Translations under genes and position numbers: made by a program | Part shown: in pieces, positions 42,920 to 53,155 of the stretch | Layout: every line of letters starts with the position of its first letter | Numbering within the stretch: position 1 is the first letter of the stretch | The notes under the pieces: model-generated | Seen by the model: only the letters and a program-made list of their open reading frames with translations | What the model was told of the DNA's origin: nothing | Databases searched by the model: none | NCBI GenBank assembly: GCA_022925895.1 | Contig: JAKSYS010000093.1 | Coordinates: 62,001-126,000 of the forward strand | Reading direction: 5' to 3' | Length of the DNA stretch: 64,000 bases | Source: Fragilaria crotonensis | Lineage: Eukaryota > Bacillariophyta > Fragilariophyceae > Fragilariales > Fragilariaceae

Positions 42920-44829
42920 GTTTGCGGTTTGTAGTGGTGTAATGGAAGCGGGAAGGTGTGTTGATTTTCTTCGTTCGAAACTATAACACCATCAACAACG
43001 AGACCATATTAGTATTTGCATGTTCGTACAGTACTCGAGTACGAGCATCAGAAATCATCAATCAACAACCAGAATCATGCCTCGAGCAACAATGAATTGA
43101 GCGCCGTGTCATTGCCATGACACTGTCGCTATGGAATGATCATTGCACAACCGCTAACAGTATGGCATGATGCACTACAGATAATCGACCGATTGGTGTG
43201 GGGTCACAAGGGGCAAAAGCAAGGCCGGACGCGTGAACTGAGAACTGAGCCATTGCTGTATCTCTTCCTCGTACAGTGTACCGAATTCAATCCCATGGCA
43301 TCAAGACATTCCCTCATTCATTGAGATCCAATTCACCATCGTAGTACTCGATAAGCGTAAGTACTTCATCGTATCAACCTACCTTTACAGTTCGACAATA
43401 GCTGCAGCAACGTTTGTAAGTGCTGGTATGACCTCAACGTCTGGTATGTTTTTAGTTGTGGGTCTCGTTCTCAAGTCTCCTGTAGAATCGAGGGAATTCA
43501 ATTCTCGCCGATAGACCTCGACTTTGCTTACCTTGAACTACAGATCTATAGTATATCAATATCTAGAGGTCCATTTTGGGAGCATTCTTCGTTTTGAATC
43601 GATCCCGAACTTTTGAAAATCCCGGGCATTTTTGAAATTGCGCCCAGGTCTGTTCCGTATTCCCCTAACCTTACATGAGATTTCGAACGTCGTGTCACGA
43701 GTCACGAGTCAAGTCACGAGCTATTACAGTATTATTTCAATGAATCTGCACGGTACTCGTAGTACAGTACTTGAATTTACTGTGAACAGTGATAGTAGAG
43801 ATACCAGAACTATGCGTTGCAGTGCATGACGTCTGATTGAAAATGTCACCCGCAGCGGCAGCCGGCCAATTTTTCGCAGATTGTGGCCGCAGCCGGCCGT
43901 ATGCCAATTGCCTAATGTGCGCGGCCCCCGGCCGTACTTCCTGGTATGATATACTCGGAGTACTCGTACTAGAGAGTACATGCACAAGTACCCGTCCATG
44001 GTCTGACATCTGACAGACCCTACCCATGCCCGGGTGTAGTCAGAATGTCCGTGCCCGTAAAAAATGTACCCGGCCGCCACCGCACGGTATCATACGTGCT
44101 ACGCAGCCGTTGAGCGTACCGAGCAACAATGAAAGTACAGTACATTCTGTACAAACATAGCACACAGTACTACTAGTACTTGTACTCCATAATTGTAAGG
44201 TACTGTAGTACTATCGTGGTACAACCGACAAGGAAAAGGAACTGGCCGTACACCCGACCGTAACCGTGTAGCCGCGAAGAATTGCAAACATGGGGCAGCC
44301 GCGTGTGACCTGTGAATCGTGAAGTGCCGAAAAGCGAAAAGTTACGACATAGCGTAAGTGACTGCAGCCCGCCGGGCCGTGCCGTTCTTGTACCCAACAT
44401 ACTCTAACCGCTGCGGCTATCGGGCGTGCACTGATATGACATATTTCGTGAGAGTACCATGTACGACTGGAAGGTCCGGCAACTGACGGTTAGACAGTAG
44501 TACAGCGAAAATTGCTAACAGTTTCTCATTTACCGGCCGCCCGGTCTCAACGCCTGAAATATGGTGTTCGTAGTTCCTACTCCCAGCACTACATAAACAT
44601 GTTACAGGTAGCACTGTACCAGGTACATTTGAGTACCGAGTCTCCGTTGAGCAGCCGATCACATTTTCAGCAACTGTATCCATCGCACACTTTTTCGACG
44701 AACGAAAAAAGGCATATCACACTTCTCAAATTTGCCTTGTTGTCTGTAACAGTCACATTTTGACGACTACGAGAACACCACGACTTTCTCTCTTACATAC
44801 ATTCATATTACAGTTCATTCCCACTAAAC
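42920..44829. other. Long non-coding region
   Basis: 1.9 kb with no supported gene. It contains GTAC/AGTACT patches (43,740-43,790; 43,940-43,990; 44,120-44,220) and a GC-rich CCGGCCG-type stretch at 43,850-43,935. A TCACGAGTCACGAGTCAAGTCACGAG repeat lies near 43,695. Open frames of 60-118 codons show no family features. Confidence 0.45.
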
Positions 44830-45081
44830 ATGCACATTACGGATGTTATTTGCTGTTGTTTGCCAAAGTTCCCAAAGTACTCGGACCATGCCTGGGACGA
44901 GTTGCCCGAGGATGCCAAAGAGGCTGCCATCGTCCTCGGCTATACCAAGAAACTGTGGGACAAGAATCGAACCCCAGAACCCATTCGAGATTGTGGCTGG
45001 GAAGATTTGAATCCAGAACAACAAGCTGCAGCAATCGTGTTGGGGTACGACCAACGAATGTGGGATTATGCCGACGAGTGA
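44830..45081 (+). CDS. Small two-repeat protein (W-x-x-L ... AAxVLGYxxxxWD), 83 aa
   Basis: MHITDVICCCL is followed by two copies of one motif: HAWDELPEDAKEAAIVLGYTKKLWD and CGWEDLNPEQQAAAIVLGYDQRMWD share W, L, AAIVLGY and WD in register. Repeats of this kind occur in stramenopile proteins of unknown function and usually look like short helical pairs. The internal conservation is strong evidence that the frame is real despite its size. The CCC near the N-terminus might be lipidated (speculation). No catalytic residues; function unknown. Confidence 0.7.
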   Translation: MHITDVICCCLPKFPKYSDHAWDELPEDAKEAAIVLGYTKKLWDKNRTPEPIRDCGWEDLNPEQQAAAIVLGYDQRMWDYADE

Positions 45082-46036
45082 CAATGTGGGTCACGGTGCA
45101 CATTGTGTAAATGGAGATCTCTGAAAGCGACTGTCACTTCTTGTACTTCAGGAGACTTTCGATAATACAACATGACACGCCGGCAAGGTCATCTCGGGAA
45201 AAAGTGACCATTGCGTCCTACAGTCAGCGATGGTATTCCGATCAACGTTCACCCTCCGATTTGATTCGATGGAAACAGTTCGCCCGTCTCTCAAGGCACG
45301 AAGTACAATATCGTGTCGGATGAATCGAAAATTGCTTGGCAACAGTAATGTTCCTACCGGTAGTTAGCTGACAGCACAACAATGTTGGTTCTGTCAAGAG
45401 TTTGTGATCTGAAGAGAAGGCGGATCATGAGCGTGAAGCGAGGGGGATTTGCCTCGTTAGATTGCAAACCGACCCGGTGTCGAGTCTGTGTCGTTTTCGT
45501 TGGTCGCGTGAGTGTGTTCAGTGAGTCGAGAGCCTTGCAAAGCAGTCGCGATTGCAGCGGTTCGTCTGACAGTAAGCAGTGCATAGTCAAGTTCCTATGC
45601 TACGTTGTGATTCGATGCTGAATCTGTACCACAAACAAAATAGTACAATCGTAATCATTGCAGTTGTAGTGTGTTTATGGCTAGTCCCTTGCAGAATGCC
45701 AATGACACTCATTAACCTTCACTGGCTGCAATTCGTAAGTCGAAAAAATGGATTGATTCATTGGAAGCGGATGTCGCATGAGCAGCTGAAGCATCAGTTT
45801 TTAATGTAGATGTAGTTTCTTATTTACCTCTGCGGCTGTGGCAACACCGTTGAGATGATCATTGCAGAGGGCATTTGCCTCTGCTCGAGCACCGCCGACC
45901 GCGGTTGGATGAAACTCAACTGTCCGTGTGTCCGTCCTCCGTGATGGAACGATGCGACTTGTTCATCACGGTAGCGTTCAAGTACCAGTACCAGGTACCG
46001 TCAAATCACTGCACTGCCATGTCCCAGAAAAAACTC
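45082..46036. other. Spacer
   Basis: About 950 bp without a supported gene. Short frames on both strands (for example 45,382-45,621) have no recognisable features. Confidence 0.4.
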
Positions 46037-46965
46037 GTACAAGCATAAACATAGTACCTGGACTAGTAAAATTATTCGTTGTGTCGGGACACTTCATACA
46101 CAACTTCTAACGGCACCAAATTGTAGATCTCACAAAAGGCTTTCTTTTCAGCTACTCAAAGCCGTGATAACATATGTATTGATGGAGTTATGAGTGGTCT
46201 AATTTTATTTTTCGAGATTTTTTTAAACATAGTACCTGGACTTTCAGTCTCTAGTGTGGCAAATTGAGTCCCTTTTGACAATGTCAAGTTGGAACAAGTT
46301 TTTTTTCACGTTACAAATATATCACAAGGGCCTATTCTACAATTCTGCCATCTTGAAATTTATGTATTCAGCAATAAATACACTCGGATTGGCATTGAGA
46401 TGGACAGCAGTAAAATTTCGAAGTTCGTAATGAAACTCTTGCTTTGTATGCGATTAAATTAGTAGCATGCAATTTTTTGTATGAAACATATGGAAAGTGC
46501 CGTAGGATTAAAAAATTGCGACGTTGACGCACTTCAATGTTCAAAATTGACTTTGACCATGTTGATTTTGCAGTGGCCGTCAGAAATGCAAAAGTAAGTT
46601 ATGTGACTGCAAATTTGACCGGACATTAGAATACCGGCATACTAACAAGTAACAACAGTGTCAAAGAAGCACTACTGTCGTTCTTTGCATCTGTTGACAT
46701 GCTACAAAAATGTGCAATTAAATTACGAAGCAAAACTTTACATTCGCCAAAAAAATCCAAAATTTTAACTCGCCGCATCTTTTGAACTGTCCCACCTCAC
46801 CACAAACAAGCTACAGTAACCCCATATGTTTGAGGGCATAGGACAATTCTCTAGTTACTGAAATGCACAATCTTCGTGCATGAATGTGGTGAAATGAGTG
46901 GTTTAAAAATCCGTCCAGCTACTCTCGTAATTTTGGTCGTCCAGATACTATGTTTATGCTTGTAC
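46037..46965. mobile_element. AT-rich inverted-repeat element (MITE-like), about 0.93 kb
   Basis: The ends are inverted copies over 27 bases with one mismatch: GTACAAGCATAAACATAGTA at 46,037-46,056, continuing to 46,063, and the complement at 46,939-46,965. If the outer G is set aside, TA flanks a terminus that begins CAAGCATAAACATAG on each side, which would fit a Tc1/mariner-type TA target. A partial internal copy of the terminus lies at 46,225-46,243. The interior is AT-rich and shows no transposase, so the element would be non-autonomous. Confidence 0.75.
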
Positions 46966-47372
46966 TCCGTATGTCATATGCATACTTCGAGTATTTGGTG
47001 CCAGGTACGGACGTACGGACCGGTAAATCAGGTACTGTAGTATCATATGCGTGGTATGTGGTATGTCATACTCCAGTACTTACAGTACACCTACCAACGA
47101 GTACTGTTTTTGTCCCATTGTGATTTGTGATACGCGATACGAGTAGACGCAGATGTGTACTCTACCTATGACATAGTATGCGGTATGCGTACTTCTGTCG
47201 TGCCAAATTGTTAATGTCCTCCCAAATCCCACAAACCTCCGCATCGGTCGGAATTCACGATTGACTCCAAAATCGAAAATCGAGTATCGAGTATCGAGCG
47301 ATGGGTTGGTCTCACAATACATATAAACTAAACAAAGACTTGCGAATCATCTAAAAGACTACAGCCAAGTAT
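46966..47372. other. Spacer with GTAC-rich part
   Basis: No gene seen. The TACTCCGTATGTCATATGCATAC region and the following 100 bp are rich in short palindromes containing CATATG and GTAC. Confidence 0.4.
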
Positions 47373-47851
47373 TTGCATAGTCTGAAGAATATAACGCGTA
47401 ACATAAAAGATCGACATTCGACGGAACCACCTGACATACCTGAACGTTACCACATGGTTCCGCATGGGGTGTCACGAAACTCATTTACCAGCACCATGTC
47501 CAACAAACAGCAGCAGCACCAAGCACTCTACAACAGCTGGAATATCACAAACAAACGAGTAGCGACAAAATCTTTGGAAGTGATGGGTCGTTACGATTTC
47601 CCCTCCTCTGCTAACAGTGAACAACACCGCGTACATCGCCGCAGGTCTAGCATCGCCATCTCGGAAGAAAACAACAAGCCATCCGCCACATTGTGGAGAG
47701 CAGCTCTCGTGTTCATCGCGAACGTCTGGAAGAAGAACGCATTGAGCTAGAACGCCAACGACGACGACTGGTGGAAAGGAGGAACAGTTTGATGCAGCGA
47801 TGGGAACAGGAACTCAAACAGCGCGGAGCCGGAGGTAAGGAGCGGTCATAA
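47373..47851 (+). CDS. Hypothetical basic coiled-coil protein, one apparent frameshift
   Basis: An open frame from 47,373 runs through a Ser/Gln/Arg-rich region (SNKQQQHQALYNSW, HRVHRRRSSIAISEE). Near 47,665 a shift of one base enters a frame with a clear charged helix (HRERLEEERIELERQRRRLV, then NSLMQRWEQELKQRGAGG) and a stop at 47,849-47,851. Unshifted, it ends at 47,750 with a different tail. The helix is the main evidence of coding. An alternative start is the Met at 47,454. No family recognised. Confidence 0.4.
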
Positions 47852-48058
47852 CAATCGCAGTAGGAATAGGAAGACTGTATTTACGTGTTCTTGGACATGG
47901 CAACACCAGGGCGAGACTACCAAGCTGATACGATGAAACTCTTCTCATTACGAAAGATGCGACGGAACAGTACCAAGGTCCAGTTTGCATAGGGAAGAGC
48001 GTTGAACGATCTTGGGACGAGCTTGCCAGATCAATTCATTATCACAAACTAAAATCAA

Positions 48059-49192
48059 CTATAGCTTAAACTCGACATTACTCATCTTTTCGCTCGCCAC
48101 CCAAAGCTTACTGGCAGCTTCCATGTCATCGGCGAACTTTTGTACTTTCTCAGGCTTCATCTCGACAAAGAATTCGCCGCCCTTGGCAGGAATTGTATCA
48201 GCAGCGGCAAGATAAATCTGCGTGGAAGCTCCGTCTTCTACAGTCTTGATGAATTTAGCCATGGTATTCAACAATAAGGCATCCCATCCCTTCAAGCCTT
48301 CTTTCTTCATCGTGTCCCATTTCTCTGGTCCCATCATATTCCGTGCTAGATCGGTCTGAACAGCTCCAGGGTGAAGAGAATATACCGTCAATGAGCGACC
48401 TGCCTTGTCTGCACGCTGCTGCAATTCTTTGGTAAACAAAATGTTTGCCAACTTGGATTGGCCATAGCTCGACCACGGACCGTACTTGGTTTCGCCATTA
48501 AGATTATTCATATCAAGACCACCAGATGCAAACAAGTATGCCTCTGACGAAACGTTGACAACTCGAGCCTCTGGCGCTAGCCTGTCCATAAGCATCGCCG
48601 TCAACACAAAGTGACCCAAGTGATTGGATTGGAACGTACGCTCGTAACCATCCTTGGTTAATTGACGATCTGGGATCGCCATGACCCCGGCATTGTTGAC
48701 CAACACGTTTACTTTCTGATGTCCAACAGTGGCAGACAGCCGTGATGGGAATGTCTTGACTGACTCCAAGTCATCGAGATCCAAAATCACACTGTAAACC
48801 TTATCGTTGATAACTCCTCGTTCCTTGGCGTATTGCTTGACGGCATCCACCGCAGCACTGCCCTTGGCGGAAGTACGACTTGTCAAAACGACAGTCGCTC
48901 CTCCAGCCGCAAGACGTTTTCCAGTCTCCAATCCCAAACCTGCTGTTCCTCCCGTCACAATCATGAGCTTGTCATCCAAAGAGTGTGGAGACGGAGAAAA
49001 GTAATTGTTTGTTGTTGTTGATGCCAAGGCAGGGGCGGAGACGACCAATGCGGCAGCCGCAGCACTGGTCCCGACTGCATTCTGAACAAACTGACGTCGC
49101 GATGGAACACCAAACGCATCCACAAAAGGTGCAACTAATCCAAGGGCAATGCAGATGAAGAGAAACAGTGACAGCAACGAGGGAGTAGTCAT
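48059..49192 (-). CDS. Short-chain dehydrogenase/reductase, predicted thylakoid-lumen targeting, 377 aa
   Basis: Classical SDR Rossmann enzyme using NAD(P)H: cofactor motif TGGTAGLG (80-87), NNAG (167-170), catalytic Ser in VVNVSS (215-216) and YGQSK (Tyr 243, Lys 247). It resembles the retinol dehydrogenase/protochlorophyllide reductase-like branch. The N-terminus has three targeting parts: a hydrophobic signal peptide (about 5-26), then AFGVPS, close to the diatom plastid motif with F at the cleavage site, then RRQFVQ followed by an Ala-rich hydrophobic stretch ending SAPALAS, which reads as a twin-arginine (Tat) thylakoid transfer signal. Together they predict the thylakoid lumen (inference). 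The substrate is unknown. The frame is intact. Confidence 0.88.
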   Translation of the reverse strand: MTTPSLLSLFLFICIALGLVAPFVDAFGVPSRRQFVQNAVGTSAAAAALVVSAPALASTTTNNYFSPSPHSLDDKLMIVTGGTAGLGLETGKRLAAGGATVVLTSRTSAKGSAAVDAVKQYAKERGVINDKVYSVILDLDDLESVKTFPSRLSATVGHQKVNVLVNNAGVMAIPDRQLTKDGYERTFQSNHLGHFVLTAMLMDRLAPEARVVNVSSEAYLFASGGLDMNNLNGETKYGPWSSYGQSKLANILFTKELQQRADKAGRSLTVYSLHPGAVQTDLARNMMGPEKWDTMKKEGLKGWDALLLNTMAKFIKTVEDGASTQIYLAAADTIPAKGGEFFVEMKPEKVQKFADDMEAASKLWVASEKMSNVEFKL

Positions 49193-49412
49193 GACGTCGG
49201 AATGCTCGGTGCTATTGTTATCGCTTGGTACTTTATACTATTATATCAATATGAGTTAGACTCACGGCAAGGAGCTGCAAACCTACAACCGGTTCCGGTA
49301 CAAGGTGCAACAGGGACTTCAGTCAGAGAGCACACGATAGATCCGATGAAAAATGAGGATGAGTCAGCAATTATGGGAGCATTGCTGCGTAGACATGGAT
49401 GTTAGAGCAGGT

Positions 49413-49964
49413 CTTATCATCGGGTTAAATTTTTGGCAGTTTAACCCCTGGGGTCTAAATTTTAGATCCTCCACGTCCAACGAAAAAAAGCAAGTCTTAT
49501 CATTTTTTTAAAAATAACTCAAACCTTTTTGAAGAACAGTCCAAGAGTCGAGCTCCCCTTCTATACTCGTCACTCGTCGTCAACAAGAACATTGCCATGG
49601 CAAATTTGATTGCCGAGGCAAATCACACCATGAAGAGACTGATGGCCATGTGGTGACATCATTGTGGAAAAGACAATGGAACAAATTTATCAGGAGTGCT
49701 CACATCTCTTCTCCGGAGCATGTGTTGTGGAGGTCACATTGTTGTGTATGCATACATGTAGTGTGACATCCACCATGCATTGACGAGCAGAATTCGTGCC
49801 GAAGAAAAAGGGGATAGTGGTATATACATGGCGTAGGAAACGCGTGGAATATTTAGACCCCTCGGGGTCTAAACTTTGACCCTGGGGTCAAATTTGCTGA
49901 ATTTAGACCCGGGATTAAAATATAGACCCCAGGGGCCCAGGGGGTCAAATTCAATATAAGATCC
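49413..49964. mobile_element. Imperfect inverted-repeat element rich in GGGGTC/GACCCC
   Basis: The left end (GGTCTTATCATCGGGTTAAA, then ACCCCTGGGGTCTAAATTTTAGATCC) resembles the complement of the right end (ATAGACCCCAGGGG and AATATAAGATCC near 49,910-49,964). Several TTTAGACCCC/GGGGTCTAAA copies lie inside both arms. No open frame. The boundaries are approximate; a MITE-like element is the simplest reading. Confidence 0.5.
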
Positions 49965-49967
49965 CCA

Positions 49968-50905
49968 GGGTTTGTCAGATAGCATGCGGGGTTTTCTCTA
50001 GCGGTCTGTCAGATGGTTGTCAGATGAATTCTGACAAAACCTTGGGATCCAGTTGATCATGGTTCTTGTACCTCTGTAGATAATGTATGACCAGGTACAG
50101 GAGTGTTGTTGCGGATCTCTGATCTTTACCGGTTTGTCAGATTTTGTATGACAACTTCTGTTTACGGTAAGAAAATTGCCCGAGCGGGCTAATCGGTTGG
50201 ATACTTAAGAAGCCAGTCTTTAAGTATTGCAATTGCCCATCAAACTATAATAATTGATTTAATGACTTTTGTTCCAGAAGATCATACGATTGGCCAAATC
50301 AATGTAAGTAAGAATGATGCACCTTCTTGTTTCGGACAACCAATTTGGTCGAATCAAATTGCTTACTTAATAGATTCAGTGTGTATGTATCTGAATTTGA
50401 TATGCCTTTTGTACTATGATAGCATATATTTGATTTAGCAAATCGATCTAATTAAAAATGATATTCTGCCTTTCAGGTTCAGATTGATATTTGATTGGCC
50501 AAATAAATATAATGAATCAGCAATGTGGAGTACTTGGAGTACTGCCTTTTGATTTCGGAATCCCTAAGTAAATTACCGGTACTTGAAGGAAAACTGCCGA
50601 TGTCCTTCCTGAAATGTACTCTGAGTATTTAATTGGCCAAACTATGGCGACGATCTACATATGGTAAAATCTTGCAGCATTTAAGTATTGCGTGTATAGG
50701 GCAGAATCAAGCCTGTGTCAGGTATGCATACGTATCATACTTCAGTCTACATGTACCTGGTACCTGGTACTTGATTACTCAAACATGAGCAAGAGGTGGA
50801 TGATATGTAGACGTGCGTTCCCGTACCTTCAAAGATAGTAGGCTACTCTACTACAGTGCACTGTATAGGTGGTTTCTATGTTGTCAGATAGCATCTGACA
50901 AACCC
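49968..50905. mobile_element. Inverted-end repeat unit, tandem copy 1
   Basis: Starts GGGTTTGTCAGAT and ends ATCTGACAAACCC, which are exact inverted complements of 13 bp. Near each end further TGTCAGAT/ATCTGACA words occur, including the palindrome TGTCAGATAGCATCTGACA at the right. It is repeated in the same orientation at 50,933-51,852 with about 98% identity. Non-coding and AT-rich. No transposase is seen. Confidence 0.75.
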
Positions 50906-50932
50906 GTGGGTTATAAGAGCATCCCCACCCGA

Positions 50933-51852
50933 TACGTCAGATAGCATGCGGGGTTTTCTAGCGGTCTGTCAGATGGTTGTCAGATGAATTCTGACAAAAC
51001 CTTGGGATCCAGTTGATCATGGTTCTTGTACCTCTGTAGATAATGTATGACCAGGTACAGGAGTGTTGCGGATCTCTGATCTTTACCGGTTTGTCAGATT
51101 TTGTATGACAACTTCTGTTTACAGTAAGAAAATTGCCCGGGCTAATCGGTTGGATACTTAAGAAGCCAGTCTTTAAGTATTGCAATTGCCCATCAAACTA
51201 TAATAATTGATTTAATGACTTTTGTTCCAGAAGATCATACGATTGGCCAAATCAATGTAAGTAAGAATGATGCACTGCCTTCTTGTTTCGGACAACCAAT
51301 TTGGTCGAATCAAATTGCTTACTTAATAGATTCAGTGTGTATGTATCTGAATTTGATATGCCTTTTGTACTATGATAGCATATATTTGATTTAGCAAATC
51401 GATCTAATTAAAAATGATATTCTGCCTTTCAGGTTCAGATTGATATTTGATTGGCCAAATAAATATAATGAATCAATGTGGAGTACTTGGAGTACTGCCT
51501 TTTGATTTCGGAATCCCTAAGTAAATTACCGGTACTTGAAGGAAAACTGCCGATGTCCTTCCTGAAATGTACTCTGAGTATTTAATTGGCCAAACTATGG
51601 CGACGATCTACAAATGGTAAAATCTTGCAGCATTTAAGTATTGCGTGTATAGGGCAGTATCAAGCCTGTGTCAGGTATGCATACGTATCATACTTCAGTC
51701 TACATGTACCTGGTACTTGATTACTCAAACATGAGCAAGAGGTGGATGTTATGTAGACGTGCGTTCCCGTACCTTCAAAGATAGTAGGCTACTCTACTAC
51801 AGTGCACTGTATAGGTGGTTTCTATGTTGTCAGATAGCATCTGACAAAACCC
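50933..51852. mobile_element. Inverted-end repeat unit, tandem copy 2
   Basis: Second direct copy of the unit at 49,968-50,905, with small deletions; its left terminus is trimmed (ACGTCAGATAGC) and its right terminus reads ATCTGACAAAACCC. The dimer is flanked by TATAAGATCC at 49,955-49,964 and 51,859-51,868. That could be a target duplication of about 10 bp or a shared element end. Confidence 0.75.
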
Positions 51853-52114
51853 GTGGGTTATAAGATCCTTGTGTCTTGGCGCAATGATGGTTGATGGTCA
51901 ACGAAGGTGCGCCAATTCCGAGATTTAAAATCAGGACTACCAATAAATACTCAACATATAACCGTCAACGAATTATTTGGTTTAAATAATGGTACAGAAT
52001 GAGTACGGAGTATATATGTATGATTAATCGACGGTGCTGTCTGGCCACCTCGGTTCCGTCGGTTCGTCGTCAGCGCATGTCATGCGGTAAATCTGTGACG
52101 AAGATCGTGAGGAC

Positions 52115-52828
52115 GTGATACGGACGATGACCGAAATGATGGAGGATGTGCGCTGGATCGAAACGGAGTGCGACTCGGGAACCGTGGACGACGACGACGA
52201 TGAGCCCGATGTCGGCGACCTGTTTGCTGATCCTGATCCTTATGACACGTTTGAGCACGAAATTTGTGGCCACAAGATTCTGCTTCATGGTCACAAAGCA
52301 GAGAACGGTCAAACGATACCCAGCACAGGTCTCACACTGTGGAGAGCTGCCCCTTTATTGTGCGATTTCATGCAGCAGAATGTTTCGCTCATTGAGGGTC
52401 AACGAGTTTTGGAGTTAGGGGCGGGACTGGGTCTGTGTGGCATTACTGCAGAATTGTTAGGGGCCGGTGAGGTCTGCATGACTGATGGCGATACCGACAC
52501 ATTGGCCCAGCTAAGGGAAAACGTGAAAGCCAACGGCTGCACGAAGATAACATGTCCGCAGCTTCGGTGGGGACATCGAGTGGCTGAGTTCGTGGAGCAT
52601 CATGGGAAATTCGACATCATAATTGCAGCGGACATTATTTATGTCGAAAATATACTTGAGCCGCTCTTCGATACCGCGGTGGCGCTCATGGGGCATACGT
52701 TTTTGCTATCCTATGCTCGGCGCAACGTCAAGATAGATCTTGTGATGGAGTGTGCTGATCGACATCACTTATCATGGACACAACCCAGTGGTGACGACGG
52801 CGTGTATGTCTTCAAGTTTAAGAGCTAG
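52115..52828 (+). CDS. Class I SAM-dependent methyltransferase, family 16 (METTL21/FAM86-like), 237 aa
   Basis: An N-terminal acidic run (VDDDDDEPDVGD) precedes the core. TGLTLWRAAPLLCDFM (about 71-86) and the SAM-binding motif VLELGAGLGLCGI (98-110) are followed by MTDGD (122-126) and the post-II motif DIIIAADIIY (167-176), typical of Methyltransf_16. Members mostly trimethylate lysines on chaperones and elongation factors; the target here cannot be predicted. Complete in one frame, with stop TAG at 52,826. The Met at 52,115 is the first in frame; Mets at codons 5, 8 and 9 are alternatives. Confidence 0.88.
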   Translation: MIRTMTEMMEDVRWIETECDSGTVDDDDDEPDVGDLFADPDPYDTFEHEICGHKILLHGHKAENGQTIPSTGLTLWRAAPLLCDFMQQNVSLIEGQRVLELGAGLGLCGITAELLGAGEVCMTDGDTDTLAQLRENVKANGCTKITCPQLRWGHRVAEFVEHHGKFDIIIAADIIYVENILEPLFDTAVALMGHTFLLSYARRNVKIDLVMECADRHHLSWTQPSGDDGVYVFKFKS

Positions 52829-53155
52829 CAACATCACAGCCTCACGTTGGCATGATCTACTCGTCCAATGCACACGGTCCCTCTTGGATGATGCTGGAGC
52901 AACATTTTATTCCTCATGTTGATTGTCCTGGTCATGAGTACTACTAGTAGTAGTACCTGGTACTCTGAAATCTACTGTTTCTCTTCCTTGCACCAGAGTC
53001 TATAGTTGTACCAGTACCGGTACCGATATAATTTCGTGTCGTGCCGCTAGATATCGGATACTGGAGTACCGTACTTCCACGTGCCGTTTATCAGCGACAG
53101 TGTGCCATGACGTTGCTCGATCATCCGAGTTCACCTTTCAAAAGGAGATGGCATC
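52829..53155. other. Spacer
   Basis: 327 bp, GTAC-rich (CTACTAGTAGTAGTACCTGGTAC; ACCAGTACCGGTACCG). No gene; contains the upstream region of the aldo/keto reductase. Confidence 0.45.
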
